DNA of 64,000 nt from Chelatococcus caeni (GTDB lineage Bacteria; Pseudomonadota; Alphaproteobacteria; Rhizobiales; Beijerinckiaceae), in contig NZ_JACIEN010000005.1 in assembly GCF_014196925.1 (NCBI RefSeq), forward strand, positions 186,001 to 250,000. The letters are read 5' to 3'. The stretch's first letter is position 1; each line of letters begins with the position of its first letter. The notes beneath the pieces were generated by a model. The model saw only the letters and a list, made by a program, of their open reading frames with translations. It had not been told where the DNA came from and did no database searches. Positions 1 to 8,978 of the stretch are shown piece by piece. Both the position numbers and the translations under genes were made by a program.

Positions 1-62
1 CGGGCAGGGCCGGAATGGCGCGGCCAGTATCCAGCCCGCCGACGTCAAGGAGAAGGTGGAAA

Positions 63-722
63 ATGTCGCTATTCAGCCTCGAGGACATGCGGAGTCGCTT
101 CTTTTCGGCGGTGCTTTCCGACTGCCTCGATCAGGTCGGGCACACGCGGCAGGCCCTTGCGAGCCGCATCCGCCCGCTCGACGAGGCCTCGGTCATGGTC
201 GGCCGGGCGCGCACGGCGCTCTACACCGAGGTGTTCCACGTCGTGCCCGGAGAAAACCCCTATGCGCTCGAGATCGCGCTGGTCGACAGCCTGCAGCGCG
301 ACGAGATCCCCGTCTTCGCCTGCGGCCTGTCCGGCCGCATCGCGCCGTGGGGCGAGCTGCTGAGCACCGCCGCGGCGTTCCGCGGCGCCTCCGGCGCCCT
401 CATGGACGGATGCGTGCGTGACACGCGCGCCATCAGGGCCATGGGCTTTCCGGTCTTCCACGGCGGCATCGCCCCGCTCGACAGCAAGGGTCGCGGCGTC
501 GTCAGTGCCATCGACGTGCCGATCGAGTGCGGCGGGGTCACGGTCCGGTCCGGTGACCTCGTCTTCGGCGACGCCGATGGCGTCGTGATCGTGCCGCGGG
601 AGGTGGAGGACGAGGTTCTGCGCCTCGCCCACGAGAAGGTGTCGGGCGAGCGCAACACCTTGGCGGACCTCAAGGCCGGCCATTCCCTGGCCGATGTCTT
701 CGCCCGCTACGGCATTCTCTGA
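63..722 (+). CDS. RraA-family aldolase/decarboxylase (HMG aldolase-like)
   Basis: A 219-residue protein of the RraA fold, which covers 4-hydroxy-4-methyl-2-oxoglutarate aldolases, oxaloacetate decarboxylases and the RNase E inhibitor RraA. The family signature GALMDGCVRD lies at residues 111-120, with the substrate-binding Arg119 and metal-contact Asp120, and is followed by a typical C-terminal GDADGVVIVP segment. I chose the ATG at 63 because AAGGAG and AAGGTGG lie just before it. An upstream in-frame ATG at 15 would add a basic, family-unlike extension. It heads a tight plus-strand run with an amidohydrolase, a sugar-acid dehydratase and an importer, so a role in cleaving a 2-keto acid made by that pathway is inferred. 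The substrate is not shown by the sequence. The 62 bases before it hold no recognisable gene end. Confidence 0.85.
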   Translation: MSLFSLEDMRSRFFSAVLSDCLDQVGHTRQALASRIRPLDEASVMVGRARTALYTEVFHVVPGENPYALEIALVDSLQRDEIPVFACGLSGRIAPWGELLSTAAAFRGASGALMDGCVRDTRAIRAMGFPVFHGGIAPLDSKGRGVVSAIDVPIECGGVTVRSGDLVFGDADGVVIVPREVEDEVLRLAHEKVSGERNTLADLKAGHSLADVFARYGIL

Positions 723-751
723 ACGACGGTCCAATTGATCGGAGCCGCGCC

Positions 752-1612
752 ATGATCGTGGATTGCCATGTGAACGTCTATGAAGACGAGCAGATCCTGC
801 CGCTCTTCACCGCCTCGACCCCGAAGGCCCGGCCGGGGGAATTCACCCTGAAGGCCAATCCCGATGTCGTTTACGAGGCTATGCGGGATGTCGACAAGGC
901 GATCGTCTTCTCGTTGCGCTACAAGGATTCCATCGGCATCGACGGTGATGACGAGGTAACGGCCCGCGCCGTTGCCAAATATCCCGACAAGCTGATCGGC
1001 TTCGCCGCCGTCGACCCGCGCAGGCCCGATTACATGGACCTCCTCGTCCATGCGATCGAGGACCTGAAGCTCAAGGGCGTGAAGTTCGGCCCCATCTACA
1101 ACGGCGTCTCGCTGCTCGATCCGCGGCTCGAGCCCGTCTACGAGTACCTGCAGCGTCACAACCTCCCGCTCACCATGCACATGGGCACGACCTACGGGCG
1201 CAACGCGCCGATCAACTACGGTCGCCCGCTCGATGTCGATACCATCGCCATGCGCTATCCCGACCTCAAGATGGTGATGGCTCACATGGGCCACCCCTGG
1301 TACGAGGAATGCATCGTCGTCGCGCGCAAGCAGCCGAACGTCTACTGCGAGGTGTCGGCGCTCTATTATCGTCCCTGGCAGTTCTACAACATTCTCATCT
1401 GCGCGCAGGAATATCTCATCACCGAGCGTGACAAGATTTTCTGGGGCACGGATTTTCCCTTCACGCAGGTCGGTGAATCGATCGAAGGCCTGCGCCGCAT
1501 AAACGACCAGGTCGAAGGCACGCGGCTGCCGCGCGTGGCGGGCGAGACCATCGAGCGCATCATCCATTCCAACCCGCTCGAGCACTGGTGGCACGGCGGC
1601 TATCCGGGCTGA
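752..1612 (+). CDS. amidohydrolase family 2 (metal-dependent hydrolase / lactonase-like)
   Basis: A 286-residue TIM-barrel hydrolase of the amidohydrolase-2 family, which includes lactonases of sugar acids and decarboxylases such as ACMSD. It opens with MIVDCHVNVYED, so the usual DxHxH metal motif reads H6-x-N8, with Asn in place of the second His. Later family features are present: a His-containing TMHMGTTYGR segment, MAHMGHPW, and the late Asp in FWGTDFPF. GGAG lies 7 bases before the ATG. It sits 29 bases after the aldolase and 66 before the dehydratase. Hydrolysis of a sugar lactone that feeds the next enzyme is a plausible inference, but the family is catalytically broad and the altered metal motif makes the reaction uncertain. 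Confidence 0.8.
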   Translation: MIVDCHVNVYEDEQILPLFTASTPKARPGEFTLKANPDVVYEAMRDVDKAIVFSLRYKDSIGIDGDDEVTARAVAKYPDKLIGFAAVDPRRPDYMDLLVHAIEDLKLKGVKFGPIYNGVSLLDPRLEPVYEYLQRHNLPLTMHMGTTYGRNAPINYGRPLDVDTIAMRYPDLKMVMAHMGHPWYEECIVVARKQPNVYCEVSALYYRPWQFYNILICAQEYLITERDKIFWGTDFPFTQVGESIEGLRRINDQVEGTRLPRVAGETIERIIHSNPLEHWWHGGYPG

Positions 1613-1678
1613 GACGTTCCGCATCCACGAGGCGCATGAAGGCCGCCGGCCCGTGGGCCGGCGTGACCGGAGGGGATC

Positions 1679-3430
1679 ATGAAGGACGACGAGAAGCCGG
1701 GCGAGAAGGATGCCCTGGAAACAGGCCTGCGTAGCCGGCAGTGGTTCGGCCGGCAGGATTCATATGGCTTCATCTATCGCAGCTGGATGAAGAACCAGGG
1801 TTTTCCGGCGCGCATGTTCGACGGGCGGCCGGTCATCGGTATCTGCAACACCTGGTCGGAACTGACGCCGTGCAACGCCCATCTGCGGATGCTCGCCGAG
1901 CACGTGAAGCGCGGCGTCTACGAGGCCGGCGGCTTTCCGGTCGAGTTCCCCGTGATGTCGCTCGGCGAATCCAACATGCGCCCGACGACCATGCTGTTCC
2001 GCAATCTCGCGAGCATGGACGTGGAGGCCTCCATCCGGGCCAATCCCATCGACGGCGTCGTGCTCCTGGTCGGTTGCGACAAGACCACGCCGGCCTCCCT
2101 GATGGGCGCGGCGAGCGTCGACCTGCCGACCATCGTCGTCTCCGGCGGGCCCATGCTCTCGGGCCACTGGAAGGGGCGGCGCATCGGCTCCGGCACGGAC
2201 GTCATCCGCTTCAAGGAGGCGGTGCGGGCCGGCGAGATGAGCGTCGAGGAGTTCATGGCCGCCGAGGCCGCGATGTCGCGCAGCGCCGGATCCTGCATGA
2301 CCATGGGCACGGCCTCGACACTCGCGAGCCTGTGCGAGGCGCTCGGCGTGGCGCTGCCCGGCAACGGCGCCATTCCGGCGGTGGATGCCCGCCGCCAGGT
2401 TCTCGCCTTCGACGCCGGCAGCCGCGCCGTTGCCATGGTGCACGAGCACCAGCGCCTGTCGAAGGTCCTGACGCGCGAGGCCTTCGAGAATGCCGTCGTC
2501 CTCAATGCGGCGCTCGGCGGCTCGACCAATGCCGTCGTCCATCTCATCGCCCTCGCCGGAAGGCTCGGCGTGCCCTTCACGCTCGACGACTGGGACCGGA
2601 TCGGCGCCGACGTGCCCTGCCTCGTCAACCTCATGCCTTCCGGCGCCTTCCTGATGGAGGATTTCCATCGCGCAGGCGGCGTCTCCGCGGTCCTCAGGGA
2701 GCTCCGCCCGCGCCTCAATGCCGGCGCGCCGACGGTCGCCGGCTGCACGCTGGGCGAAAGCGTCGCGGGAGCGGAGATCGAGGATCCGGAGGTCATCCAT
2801 TCGCTCGCCCGGCCCTTCAAGGAGAACGGCGGCATCGCCGTCCTGCGCGGCAACCTCGCGCCCGGCGGGGCGGTCATCAAGCCGTCCGCGGCAAGCCCGC
2901 AGCTGATGAGCCACCGCGGCCGGGCCGTCGTCTTCGACTCGGCCGATGATCTCAAGAAGCGCATCGACGACCCGGATCTTCCGGTCGATGCCGACAGCGT
3001 CCTCGTCCTGCGCAACTGCGGGCCAAAGGGCTATCCCGGAATGGCCGAGATCGGCAACCTGCCGATCCCCGCCAGGCTCCTGCGGCAGGGCATCACGGAC
3101 ATGGTGCGCATTTCCGATGCCCGCATGAGCGGCACCGCCTTCGGCACGGTCGTGCTGCACGTCGCGCCCGAGGCGGCGGCCGGGGGGCCGCTCGCGCTCG
3201 TCGCCGACGGCGACATCATCGAGCTCGACGTGGCCGGCCGGCGCCTTCATCTCGACGTGGCGGAGGAAGAGCTCGCCCGGCGCCGGGCGGCCCTGCGCCC
3301 CTTCGTGTCGCCCTACAGCCGCGGCTACGAGAAGCTCTATGTCGAGCACGTCCTGCAGGCGGACCAGGGCGTCGATTTCGATTTCCTCGTCGGCGGCAGC
3401 GGGGATTACGTGCCGCGGGAGTCGCACTGA
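1679..3430 (+). CDS. IlvD/Edd-family sugar-acid dehydratase
   Basis: A 583-residue iron-sulfur dehydratase of the IlvD/Edd family, closest in look to the aldonate dehydratases (L-arabinonate/xylonate type) rather than the branched-chain IlvD, as judged from the N-terminal RSRQWFGRQDSYGFIYRSW block. Cys65, Cys133 and Cys206 are spaced 68 and 73 residues apart, matching the [2Fe-2S] ligands known for L-arabinonate dehydratase. It would dehydrate a sugar acid to a 2-keto-3-deoxy acid in the cytoplasm. An AGGGGATC ribosome site precedes the ATG. The stop codon overlaps the next start (TGATG), so it is translationally coupled to the importer ATPase. The exact sugar acid cannot be assigned. Confidence 0.9.
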   Translation: MKDDEKPGEKDALETGLRSRQWFGRQDSYGFIYRSWMKNQGFPARMFDGRPVIGICNTWSELTPCNAHLRMLAEHVKRGVYEAGGFPVEFPVMSLGESNMRPTTMLFRNLASMDVEASIRANPIDGVVLLVGCDKTTPASLMGAASVDLPTIVVSGGPMLSGHWKGRRIGSGTDVIRFKEAVRAGEMSVEEFMAAEAAMSRSAGSCMTMGTASTLASLCEALGVALPGNGAIPAVDARRQVLAFDAGSRAVAMVHEHQRLSKVLTREAFENAVVLNAALGGSTNAVVHLIALAGRLGVPFTLDDWDRIGADVPCLVNLMPSGAFLMEDFHRAGGVSAVLRELRPRLNAGAPTVAGCTLGESVAGAEIEDPEVIHSLARPFKENGGIAVLRGNLAPGGAVIKPSAASPQLMSHRGRAVVFDSADDLKKRIDDPDLPVDADSVLVLRNCGPKGYPGMAEIGNLPIPARLLRQGITDMVRISDARMSGTAFGTVVLHVAPEAAAGGPLALVADGDIIELDVAGRRLHLDVAEEELARRRAALRPFVSPYSRGYEKLYVEHVLQADQGVDFDFLVGGSGDYVPRESH

Positions 3431-4560
3431 TGGCTGACGTCGCGACCCGCACGATCGACACGGCCGGCATGGGTGCGGATGTCTCGATCCGCAGCCTCGT
3501 CAAGCGCTACGGGCCGGTGACCGCCGTCGAGGACATCTCGCTCGCGGTGGCCTCGGGCGAGTTCCTGTCGGTGCTCGGGCCGTCCGGCTCCGGCAAGACG
3601 ACGGTGCTGATGTGCCTCGCCGGCTTCGAGATCCCCTCGGCCGGCTCCCTGCACATCGGCGGCCGGGAGGTGACGGCCCTGCCGCCGAACCGGCGCGAGA
3701 TCGGCGTCATCTTCCAGCGTTATGCGCTCTTTCCCCACATGAGCGTACGCGACAACGTGCGCTTTCCGCTCAAGATGCGGGGCATGGCGCGCCGTCAGGC
3801 CGAAGCCGTCGTCGAGGAGGCGCTCGCCACCGTGCGCCTGTCGGGCTTCGGCGACCGGCTGCCGGCGCAGCTCTCCGGGGGCCAGCAGCAGCGCGTGGCG
3901 CTCGCTCGCGCCATCTCGTTCCGTCCGCCGCTCCTCCTGATGGACGAGCCGTTGTCGGCGCTCGACAAGAAGCTGCGCGAGGAGATGCAGGCCGAGATCA
4001 AGGACCTGCAGCGGCGCCTCGGGCTCACGGTCATCTTCGTGACGCACGACCAGGAAGAGGCGCTCACCATGTCGGACCGCATCGCCGTCATGAGCCACGG
4101 CCGTCTCGAGCAGGTCGGCACGCCCGAGGAAATCTACGGCAACCCGGCGACGTCCTTCGTCGCCCGTTTCGTCGGCGAGACCAACATCCTGCCGGGCATC
4201 GTGCACCGACGATCCGGCCAGGATGGCACCGTCGCGCTCGACGGGGGCGGCGAAATCGCGGTGCCCCTGCCGGCAGAGCGCCGCCTGGCCGAGGGCAGCG
4301 CCGCCGAGGTCATGTTGCGGCCGGAGCATGTCGCGGTGATGCCGGCTGGTAGCGGCGTTAACGGTCTCGCCGCGCGGCTCGTCGGACACAGCTTCGCCGG
4401 CGCCACCGTCGCTCTGACCTTCGAGGCGGCGGGCGGCCAGCGTCTCGTCGCGCGACGGCCGGCCCGCGAGCTCGCGGGTCTTGCGCCGGGCGCCGAGGTC
4501 GTCCTCGTGCCGGAGGCGGGCCAGGCGCGCTGCTTCGCCCGCACGGGGCAGGGCGCATGA
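3430..4560 (+). CDS. ABC importer ATPase, PotA/CysA-like
   Basis: A 376-residue ATPase of the spermidine/putrescine-iron-maltose importer class. Walker A is GPSGSGKT near residue 55, the signature LSGGQQQR follows, Walker B is LLLMDEPLSALDKK, and the H-loop is in FVTHDQEEA. The C-terminal ~110 residues form a TOBE-type regulatory domain (FVGETNILPG onward). It overlaps the dehydratase stop by one base and the permease start by four, so it belongs to the same transcript. It energises the two permeases that follow. No substrate-binding protein for this importer lies inside the window. One may be just upstream of position 1. Confidence 0.93.
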   Translation: MADVATRTIDTAGMGADVSIRSLVKRYGPVTAVEDISLAVASGEFLSVLGPSGSGKTTVLMCLAGFEIPSAGSLHIGGREVTALPPNRREIGVIFQRYALFPHMSVRDNVRFPLKMRGMARRQAEAVVEEALATVRLSGFGDRLPAQLSGGQQQRVALARAISFRPPLLLMDEPLSALDKKLREEMQAEIKDLQRRLGLTVIFVTHDQEEALTMSDRIAVMSHGRLEQVGTPEEIYGNPATSFVARFVGETNILPGIVHRRSGQDGTVALDGGGEIAVPLPAERRLAEGSAAEVMLRPEHVAVMPAGSGVNGLAARLVGHSFAGATVALTFEAAGGQRLVARRPARELAGLAPGAEVVLVPEAGQARCFARTGQGA

Positions 4561-5411
4561 GCGCGCTTGCCGCCGGCGACAGGCGCCGGCTGTCGGGGCC
4601 GGCGAGCCTGATGCTGGTCGCGCCCTTCGTCCTCGTACTCATCGCGGTCTTCTGCTGGCCGATCCTGCAGCTCCTGTCGGCGAGCCTCTTCGATCCCGAC
4701 TTTACGCTGCGCCATTATGAGCAAGTGCTGACGAGCGAGTTCACGCTCGGCGTCTTCCTGCGCACGTTCCGCGTCAGTTTTCTCGTCGCCTGCTTCGCGC
4801 TCGTCGTCGGCTATCCGGTGGCGGCGCTGATGCGCTCCCTGCCGCCCATGGGGGCAGCGATCGTCGGCGCCTGCGTGCTCATCCCGCTGTGGACGAGCGT
4901 CCTCGTGCGCAGCTTCGCCTGGACCGTGCTCCTGCAGCGCAACGGCGTCGTCAACGAGGCGCTGCAGGGTCTCGGCATCACCTCCGGGCCGCTCTCCTTC
5001 CTCTACAACGAGGCGGCCGTCGTCATCGCCCAGGGGCACGTGATGCTGCCGTTCATGATCATGCCGATCTACCAGTCGCTGCGGGCGATCCCCGATGAGC
5101 TGCCGCGCGCGGCGCTGAGCCTCGGAGCGAGCCGCACGGCGGTGTTCCGCGAGGTGATCTGGCCGCTCTCGCGGCCCGGCGTCGTCGCCGGCTTCCTCAT
5201 GGTCTTCATCGTCACGCTCGGTGCCTTCGTGACGCCGGCGCTCATCGGCGGCCCGCGCAGCCTCATGCTGGCGACGCTCATCAGCGGCGAGATCACCGAG
5301 AACCTCAACTGGCCGCTCGGGGCCGCCCTGTCGGCGGTGCTGCTGGTGATGGTGATGCTGCTCATCGGCCTCTTCAGCAGGTTCCTGCGCTTCGGACGGG
5401 TGGAGATGTGA
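4557..5411 (+). CDS. ABC importer permease, PotB-like
   Basis: A 284-residue membrane permease with about six hydrophobic segments and the EAA-type coupling loop (LPRAALSLGASRTAVFREVI, residues ~182-201) that docks on the ATPase. The family is the PotB half of polyamine-type importers. The ATG overlaps the ATPase stop in ATGA, and its own stop is read into the next gene start, so expression is coupled. With the PotC-like partner it should form the inner-membrane channel. The linked catabolic enzymes suggest a small acidic substrate rather than a polyamine, but this is inference. Confidence 0.92.
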   Translation: MSALAAGDRRRLSGPASLMLVAPFVLVLIAVFCWPILQLLSASLFDPDFTLRHYEQVLTSEFTLGVFLRTFRVSFLVACFALVVGYPVAALMRSLPPMGAAIVGACVLIPLWTSVLVRSFAWTVLLQRNGVVNEALQGLGITSGPLSFLYNEAAVVIAQGHVMLPFMIMPIYQSLRAIPDELPRAALSLGASRTAVFREVIWPLSRPGVVAGFLMVFIVTLGAFVTPALIGGPRSLMLATLISGEITENLNWPLGAALSAVLLVMVMLLIGLFSRFLRFGRVEM

Positions 5412-6229
5412 TGAACGTGACCACCAGGCTGCCGCATCCGGCCATCGCGGCCGCGCGGCTCGCAGGCATTCTCGGCGTCCTCTTCCTGCTCATCCCGACG
5501 CTCATCGTCGTGCCCATCTCGGTGGGGCCGGACAAGTACCTGCACTTTCCGCCGCGGGGTTTCTCGCTCGAATGGTACGGCACGCTCATCGGCGATCCGG
5601 GCTGGATGCGTGCCGCCCTGTTCTCGCTGCAGATCGCCGTGCTCGTCACGCTGTTGTCGACCGCGCTCGGCACGGCGGCCGCGCTCGCCCTGACGCGCGG
5701 GCGGCTTCACGGCGCCAGGGCGCTGTCGGTTGCGGTGCTCGCGCCGATCGTCGCGCCGAACATCGTCGTGGCCGTGGCGATGTATCTCTTCTTCTCGCGC
5801 CTCGGCATGTCCGGCTCGCTCGTCGCCTTCGTGCTCGCCCACACGGTGCTCGCGACGCCCTATGTCGTCATCACGGTCTCGGCCGCCCTTGCTGCCGCGG
5901 ATCCCGACCTCGAGCTCGCGGCCATGAGCCTCGGCGCGAGCCGCAGCCGCGCCTTCGTGCATGCGACCCTGCCGCTGATCCTGCCCGGCGTCATCGCCGG
6001 GGCGGTCTTCGCCTTCGTCGTCTCCTTCGACGAGGCGGTGGTGTCCTTCTTCCTGTCGAGCGTGCGCGACAAGACTCTGCCACGGAAGATCTTCGAGGAG
6101 CTGGACTACGATGTCTCGCCTGTCGTTGCTGCGGTCTCGACCGTCCTGACCTTCCTGTCGGTCGGTCTTCTCGGGCTTGCCGCCGTGCTGCGCCGGCGGG
6201 CGCCGCGCGCGCCCGCGACGAAGGCTTGA
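5411..6229 (+). CDS. ABC importer permease, PotC-like
   Basis: A 272-residue permease, the second channel subunit of the importer. The EAA loop reads LAAMSLGASRSRAFVHAT, and FAFVVSFDEAVVSFFLS is the conserved PotC-type C-terminal segment. The start is ambiguous between GTG at 5408 and ATG at 5411. I use the ATG, which is better spaced from GGTGGAG at 5399-5405. It follows the PotB-like gene directly. The chain ends four bases before the LacI regulator, so the regulator may be cotranscribed and autoregulated. Confidence 0.9.
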   Translation: MNVTTRLPHPAIAAARLAGILGVLFLLIPTLIVVPISVGPDKYLHFPPRGFSLEWYGTLIGDPGWMRAALFSLQIAVLVTLLSTALGTAAALALTRGRLHGARALSVAVLAPIVAPNIVVAVAMYLFFSRLGMSGSLVAFVLAHTVLATPYVVITVSAALAAADPDLELAAMSLGASRSRAFVHATLPLILPGVIAGAVFAFVVSFDEAVVSFFLSSVRDKTLPRKIFEELDYDVSPVVAAVSTVLTFLSVGLLGLAAVLRRRAPRAPATKA

Positions 6230-6232
6230 TCC

Positions 6233-7309
6233 GTGTCGAAAATGCTGGCTGATGGCCGCATGAAGCGCAAGGCCGTAACGATCCGCGACGTCGCCGCCGC
6301 CGCCGGCGTCACCCCCATGACGGTGTCCAACGTCATCAACGGGCGCACCAATGAGGTGAGCCGCGAGACCTTCGCGCGCGTCATGGAGATGTGTCGGTCG
6401 CTCGGCTATCGCCCGCACGCGAGCGCGCGGCGCCTGCGGACCGACCGGCGCATGGCGGTCGGGGTCGTCATCGTCGATCCCTCGCCGCACTACCTCGCCG
6501 ACCCGTTCATCGCCGCGCTGCTCGCCGGCCTCAACGAGAGCCTCGCCGCCAGCGGCTACAGCATCGTGCTGCACGGGGCCGTGCCGGAGAAGATCGCGGC
6601 GCTGCCGATGATGCAGCGGATCGAGACCGACGCCTTGTGCATCTTCCTCGCCGGCACGCGCGCCGAGCGGCAGAGGCTGCTCGCCGATCTTGCCGCGCTC
6701 GGCCAGCCGCTCGTGCTGCTGCAGGAGGATCTCGCGGACTTCGAGGGCGGAGGGCCCGGCCTGTCGGACGTTTGTGCCCTGGTGCAGGACGATTTCGGCG
6801 GGGGCGCCGAGGTCGCCCGCCACGTGCTCGAAGGAGGGGCGCGGCGGATCGCCATGCTCGTGCCGGGCGCCGTCTGGTCCGCCATGGAGCGGCGCGAGGC
6901 GGGGGTCAGGGCCGTGCTCGCACGACAGGCCGACCCGCCGGCGCTCGAGCTGGTGCGCTGCGGCGACGAGGGATACGCCGACACGCAGCACGCGTTTGCG
7001 GCCTATCTGGCCGAGCGGGGCGTGCCGGACGTCGTCATCGGCGGCAACGACCAGATGGCGATCGCGGCGATGAACCTCCTGACCTCTCGCGGCCGCCGCG
7101 TGCCGGAGGAGGTCCGCGTCACCGGCTTCAACGGCTTCGAAATCTGGCGCTATGCGACGCCCACTTTGACGACGGTGTTCTCGCCGGCCTTCGCCATCGG
7201 CCGGCAGGCGGGCGAGGCGATCCTGACGCGCCTGGCCGAGGGTCGCTTCGCCGCGCGCCAGATCACTTTGCCCGTGACCTTCGCGCCGAATCTTTCGTCG
7301 GCCCGCTAG
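6233..7309 (+). CDS. LacI-family transcriptional regulator
   Basis: A 358-residue LacI/GalR regulator. The helix-turn-helix and hinge are clear at residues ~13-65 (VTIRDVAAAAGVTPMTVSNV, then the YRPHASARRL hinge). The remainder is a periplasmic-binding-protein-like sugar-sensing domain. The reading frame begins with GTG at 6233, with ATG codons at 6242 and 6260 as alternatives. It lies four bases after the permease and most likely represses the 63-8208 catabolic cluster until a sugar or sugar-acid ligand binds. The operator in front of the first gene is probably outside the window. Repression rather than activation is the family norm, not shown here. Confidence 0.92.
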   Translation: MSKMLADGRMKRKAVTIRDVAAAAGVTPMTVSNVINGRTNEVSRETFARVMEMCRSLGYRPHASARRLRTDRRMAVGVVIVDPSPHYLADPFIAALLAGLNESLAASGYSIVLHGAVPEKIAALPMMQRIETDALCIFLAGTRAERQRLLADLAALGQPLVLLQEDLADFEGGGPGLSDVCALVQDDFGGGAEVARHVLEGGARRIAMLVPGAVWSAMERREAGVRAVLARQADPPALELVRCGDEGYADTQHAFAAYLAERGVPDVVIGGNDQMAIAAMNLLTSRGRRVPEEVRVTGFNGFEIWRYATPTLTTVFSPAFAIGRQAGEAILTRLAEGRFAARQITLPVTFAPNLSSAR

Positions 7310-7467
7310 ATCGGGGAGCCGTCATCGCAGGCCCGCAATATGCGAGAGTGACGGGTCCGGTGCTCTGTACCGGCCATCCCGAGGCGGTTAAGTACCGGGA
7401 TGCAGACGGCATGCGCCGCAATCGAGAGATCCGCGGCACGGCCGCGACAGATGGGGAGTGTTCCGGG

Positions 7468-8208
7468 ATGTTCGATTTGAGCGGCAAGTCGGCGCTGGTG
7501 ACGGCGGCGGGGCAGGGCATCGGTTTCGCCTCGGCCGTGGCCCTGGCCAAGGCCGGCGCCAGGGTGTTCGCGACGGATATCAACGAGGCGGCCTTCGCGG
7601 CGCTCAAGGAAGCGGACGCCCGCATCGAGCCCTTCCGCCTCAATGTGCTGAGCGACGAGGACGTCGCCGCCGCGCGCGACCGCACGGGTGCCGTCGATAT
7701 CCTCTTCAACTGCGCTGGCGTCGTGCATGCCGGCGCGATCCTCGACTGCCCGCCGGATGATCTCGCCTTCGCGCTGCAGCTCAACGTCACGGCGGCCTAC
7801 CGCACCATCCGCGCCTATCTGCCGGGCATGCTCGAGAAGGGCGGCGGCTCCATCATCAACATGGCCTCGGTCGCCTCGAGCGTGAAGGCGGTGCCCAACC
7901 GCTTCGCCTACAGCGCCTCGAAGGCGGCCGTGATCGGCCTCACCAAGTCGGTCGCCACCGATTATGTCGGGCGCGGCATCCGCTGCAACGCCATCTGCCC
8001 GGGGACGGTGCAGTCCCCCTCGCTCGACGAGCGGCTGAGGGCCCAGGGCGACTACGAGGCCGCCAAGGCCGCCTTCATCGCCCGCCAGCCCATCGGCCGC
8101 ATCGGCAAGCCGGAGGAGATCGCCGCCCTCGTCGTCTATCTCGCCAGCGACGAGTCCGCCTACACCACCGGCCAGGCCCACGTCATCGACGGCGGCTGGA
8201 CGATGTGA
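7468..8208 (+). CDS. SDR dehydrogenase, 2-keto-3-deoxy-fuconate / DHRS6-like
   Basis: A 246-residue short-chain dehydrogenase with the cofactor motif TAAGQGIG (residues ~11-18), NCAGVV, the catalytic Ser in NMASVASS and the YSASK Tyr-Lys pair. It closely follows the pattern of the DHRS6/BDH2 group, whose bacterial members include 2-keto-3-deoxy-L-fuconate 4-dehydrogenases, down to the C-terminal YLASDESAYTTGQ and IDGGWTM. The open frame extends far upstream, but the N-terminus of the family and GGGGAG at 7453-7458 fix the ATG at 7468. It would oxidise the 2-keto-3-deoxy acid made by the IlvD-type enzyme, completing a non-phosphorylative sugar-acid route. The 158-base gap before it has GC-rich inverted repeats (CATCCCG 7375-7381 with CGGGATG 7396-7402). 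Confidence 0.9.
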   Translation: MFDLSGKSALVTAAGQGIGFASAVALAKAGARVFATDINEAAFAALKEADARIEPFRLNVLSDEDVAAARDRTGAVDILFNCAGVVHAGAILDCPPDDLAFALQLNVTAAYRTIRAYLPGMLEKGGGSIINMASVASSVKAVPNRFAYSASKAAVIGLTKSVATDYVGRGIRCNAICPGTVQSPSLDERLRAQGDYEAAKAAFIARQPIGRIGKPEEIAALVVYLASDESAYTTGQAHVIDGGWTM

Positions 8209-8363
8209 TCGTCGTGCGGCCGGTCGGGAGCGGGACGCCGACCGCCCGGCTGGACGAACGCTAACGGTTCGGGCATTTGCTCCCTTCGAACAATTGACGG
8301 ATGCCCCGCGCCGCAGCCAAATCCGCGCTTGCGGCAGGGGCGCCGATGCGCCGGAGGGATGAG

Positions 8364-8942
8364 ATGACATTCGACGTGGGCGCCCGCCTCAGACAGATCA
8401 GGCAAGCCGCCGGCCTGTCGCAGCGCGAGCTGGCGTCCCGCGCCGGCGTGACGCACGGGCTCATCTCGCTCATCGAGCAGAACAAGAACAGCCCGTCCGT
8501 CGCCTCGCTGCGCAAGATCCTCGAAGGCATTCCGATGACCATGGCCCAGTTCTTCGAGGAGGACCGGCCGGTCAGGAACAAGGTGTTCTTCGCCGCCGAC
8601 GAGCTCGTCGACCTCACCTCGCGCCTGCACCAGGTCAACGGCACGCGCGCCCGGGGCAAGCTCACCTTGCGCCAGGTGGGCGACGCCCATGCCCACAACC
8701 TGCAGATCCTGCACGAGAGCTACGAGCCGGGCGCGGACACGGGGCTCACCATGCTCGCCCACGATTCGCACGAGGGCGGCGTGGTACTGACGGGCGAGCT
8801 GGAGGTGACGGTGGGCGACGAGGTCTGCGTGCTCAAGGCCGGCGACGCCTATCTCTTCGACAGCCGCATCCCGCACCGCTTCCGCAATGTCGGCAAGGGG
8901 CGCTGCACGGTCGTGAGCGCCTGCTCGCCGCCCTATCTGTGA
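8364..8942 (+). CDS. PuuR-like XRE/cupin transcriptional regulator
   Basis: A 192-residue regulator with an N-terminal XRE helix-turn-helix (residues ~6-60, with LSQRELASRAGVTHGLISLI) and a C-terminal cupin-2 sensor domain (residues ~110-185, with GDAYLFDSRIPHRF). Length and layout match PuuR, the putrescine-utilisation repressor of Escherichia coli. GGAGGG at 8353-8358 sets the ATG at 8364. An upstream in-frame ATG at 8301 lacks support. It is convergent with an aldehyde dehydrogenase and close to a GABA-type aminotransferase, both usual targets of this regulator group, so control of the 8979-13638 genes is inferred. Confidence 0.88.
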   Translation: MTFDVGARLRQIRQAAGLSQRELASRAGVTHGLISLIEQNKNSPSVASLRKILEGIPMTMAQFFEEDRPVRNKVFFAADELVDLTSRLHQVNGTRARGKLTLRQVGDAHAHNLQILHESYEPGADTGLTMLAHDSHEGGVVLTGELEVTVGDEVCVLKAGDAYLFDSRIPHRFRNVGKGRCTVVSACSPPYL

Positions 8943-8950
8943 AATGAAAT

Positions 8951-8970
8951 GGGCGGCCCGCGAGCCGCCC
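8951..8970. terminator. bidirectional hairpin between convergent genes
   Basis: A perfect 7-bp inverted repeat, GGGCGGC and GCCGCCC, with a 6-base loop lies between two convergent stop codons (8942 plus, 8979 minus). It is followed on the plus strand by CTCTTT. It looks like a shared intrinsic terminator with a weak U-tract. Confidence 0.6.
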
Positions 8971-8978
8971 CTCTTTCG

